6,761 nt of DNA from the NCBI GenBank assembly GCA_029777755.1, contig JAKORQ010000475.1, positions 1 to 6,761 on the forward strand. The letters are read 5' to 3'. Under the pieces are notes generated by a model. The model saw only the letters and a program-made list of their open reading frames with translations. It was not told where the DNA came from and did not search any database. The translations under genes and the position numbers were made by a program. Source of the stretch: Planctomycetota bacterium. Lineage in GTDB: Bacteria; Planctomycetota; Phycisphaerae; Tepidisphaerales; Tepidisphaeraceae. Positions 6,031 to 6,761 of this stretch are shown here, in pieces (position 1 is the stretch's first letter; the number at the start of each line of letters is the position of its first letter).

Positions 6031-6761
6031 TTGGCCGCCGCAGGCAGCAGATCCTGGCCTATGGTACTGTCTCCCACCCGTTCCTCGCCAGCCTTTTGGT
6101 AAACACGCACATAGTCTATCGACATAGACTGCGGGAATGCAGAATCGTCTATACCATGCCGCCCTGCCCACTGCCCGCCAATTGCCAGGTTAAGCAGCAC
6201 GTGGGCGTTAGCGGCCTCACGCCCATCGCGGTAGACCCACTTGTACTTGAACTTCACCAGCGGCTTGCCATCGACAAACACCTCTACAGTGTCATCATCC
6301 TTCCATAGCGCACCGAAGATGTGGTAGTCGTCCGGGAAGTTAAACGGGGCATGGTAATAGCTGCCCTTGAACTCCGGGGCACGCCACAGGACCTGCTTCT
6401 CCCACGGGTCAGGCTCGCCCGGCTTTGGCTTGGCCTGCACCGTCACGTGGATCATGTTGGCGCGGTCGTCTTTGCCGTTGTAGGCAAACTCAAGGATATC
6501 GATCTCCGGAGGCCAGCTTGTCTTCCCTTCCTCATCGGCGTCGGAGTTGAGCCAGAACGCCGGCCAGACACCAAGCCCGCCTGGCAGCTTGATCCTCGCC
6601 TCGAAGTAGCCGTACTTGAACGTCTTCTTCGAGCGAATCATCCCCGACTCATACTGGAAGCGAGGATTGTCCGTCGGCTTGATCCGCGCAACCAGTTCCA
6701 GAGTTTCGCCGGTCATCACGTGGTTGTCGTTCTCGCGGAACAGTTGCCGCTCGTCGTTGAG
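6027..6761 (-). CDS. glycoside hydrolase family 16 enzyme (laminarinase/agarase type), N-terminus missing
   Basis: The 244 visible residues run in frame from the right edge to TGA at 6029-6027; the start, probable signal peptide and first strands lie outside. GH16 enzymes are retaining endo-acting hydrolases of beta-1,3/1,4-linked polysaccharides with a beta-jelly-roll fold. Visible hallmarks, counted from the edge: LNDERQLF (1-8), the family's usual opening strand; YGYFEARIKLP; GVWPAFWLN (64-72); the catalytic signature E86-I-D-I-L-E91, with E86 as probable nucleophile, D88 assisting and E91 as acid/base; YHIFGALW (146-153); VFVDGKPL; LAIGGQW; and the closing strand SIDYVRVYQ. The E-x-D-x2-E spacing is the beta-bulge form of laminarinases, agarases and carrageenases rather than E-x-D-x-E of lichenases. 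The exact glycan cannot be decided here. No C-terminal carbohydrate-binding module follows; the protein ends about 25 residues after the jelly roll. Probably exported, by family habit only. Confidence 0.93.
   Translation of the reverse strand, partial: LNDERQLFRENDNHVMTGETLELVARIKPTDNPRFQYESGMIRSKKTFKYGYFEARIKLPGGLGVWPAFWLNSDADEEGKTSWPPEIDILEFAYNGKDDRANMIHVTVQAKPKPGEPDPWEKQVLWRAPEFKGSYYHAPFNFPDDYHIFGALWKDDDTVEVFVDGKPLVKFKYKWVYRDGREAANAHVLLNLAIGGQWAGRHGIDDSAFPQSMSIDYVRVYQKAGEERVGDSTIGQDLLPAAAK

Noticed and set aside
6031..6171. Upstream extension of the di-iron protein by 47 residues
   Set aside because: It overlaps the GH16 C-terminal coding region in another frame, and the added residues are not ferritin-like.

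Overview
The window is GC-rich, densely packed bacterial chromosomal sequence. Weak or absent Shine-Dalgarno (SD) sites, a secreted HEAT-repeat protein carrying a W-x2-WW signature, and a YkgJ-type cysteine-cluster protein suggest a planctomycete-like organism, perhaps of the Phycisphaerae. This placement is inferred from protein style only. No rRNA, tRNA, CRISPR array, insertion sequence or phage gene was seen.

Layout. Positions 1-260 (minus) hold the N-terminal part of a YkgJ-family cysteine-cluster protein that runs off the left edge. A 141-bp divergent intergenic region (261-401) separates it from a 712-residue exported HEAT/TPR-like repeat protein (402-2540, plus). That gene converges on a five-gene minus-strand cluster filling the rest of the window. 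In the direction of transcription the cluster is: a glycoside hydrolase family 16 enzyme (N-terminus off the right edge, stop at 6027), a rubrerythrin-like ferritin-fold di-iron protein (6030-5512), a 649-residue protein of unknown function with features reminiscent of a protein-kinase-like fold (5426-3477), a BioD-like P-loop ATPase (3473-2751), and a 53-residue small protein (2711-2550).

How the genes work together. The 649-residue protein and the BioD-like protein are separated by only 3 nt, and the small ORF follows BioD by 39 nt, so these three form a convincing transcription unit. The GH16 stop and the most upstream sensible start of the di-iron protein overlap as ATGA, but a hairpin followed by TTT lies just beyond the GH16 stop. 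The polysaccharide-degrading enzyme may therefore be a separate unit. No biotin-pathway partner (bioA, bioB, bioF) is visible, and the BioD-like protein departs from BioD at several substrate-binding positions. Together with the kinase-like protein it may define an unassigned ATP-dependent module. This is the most interesting part of the window.
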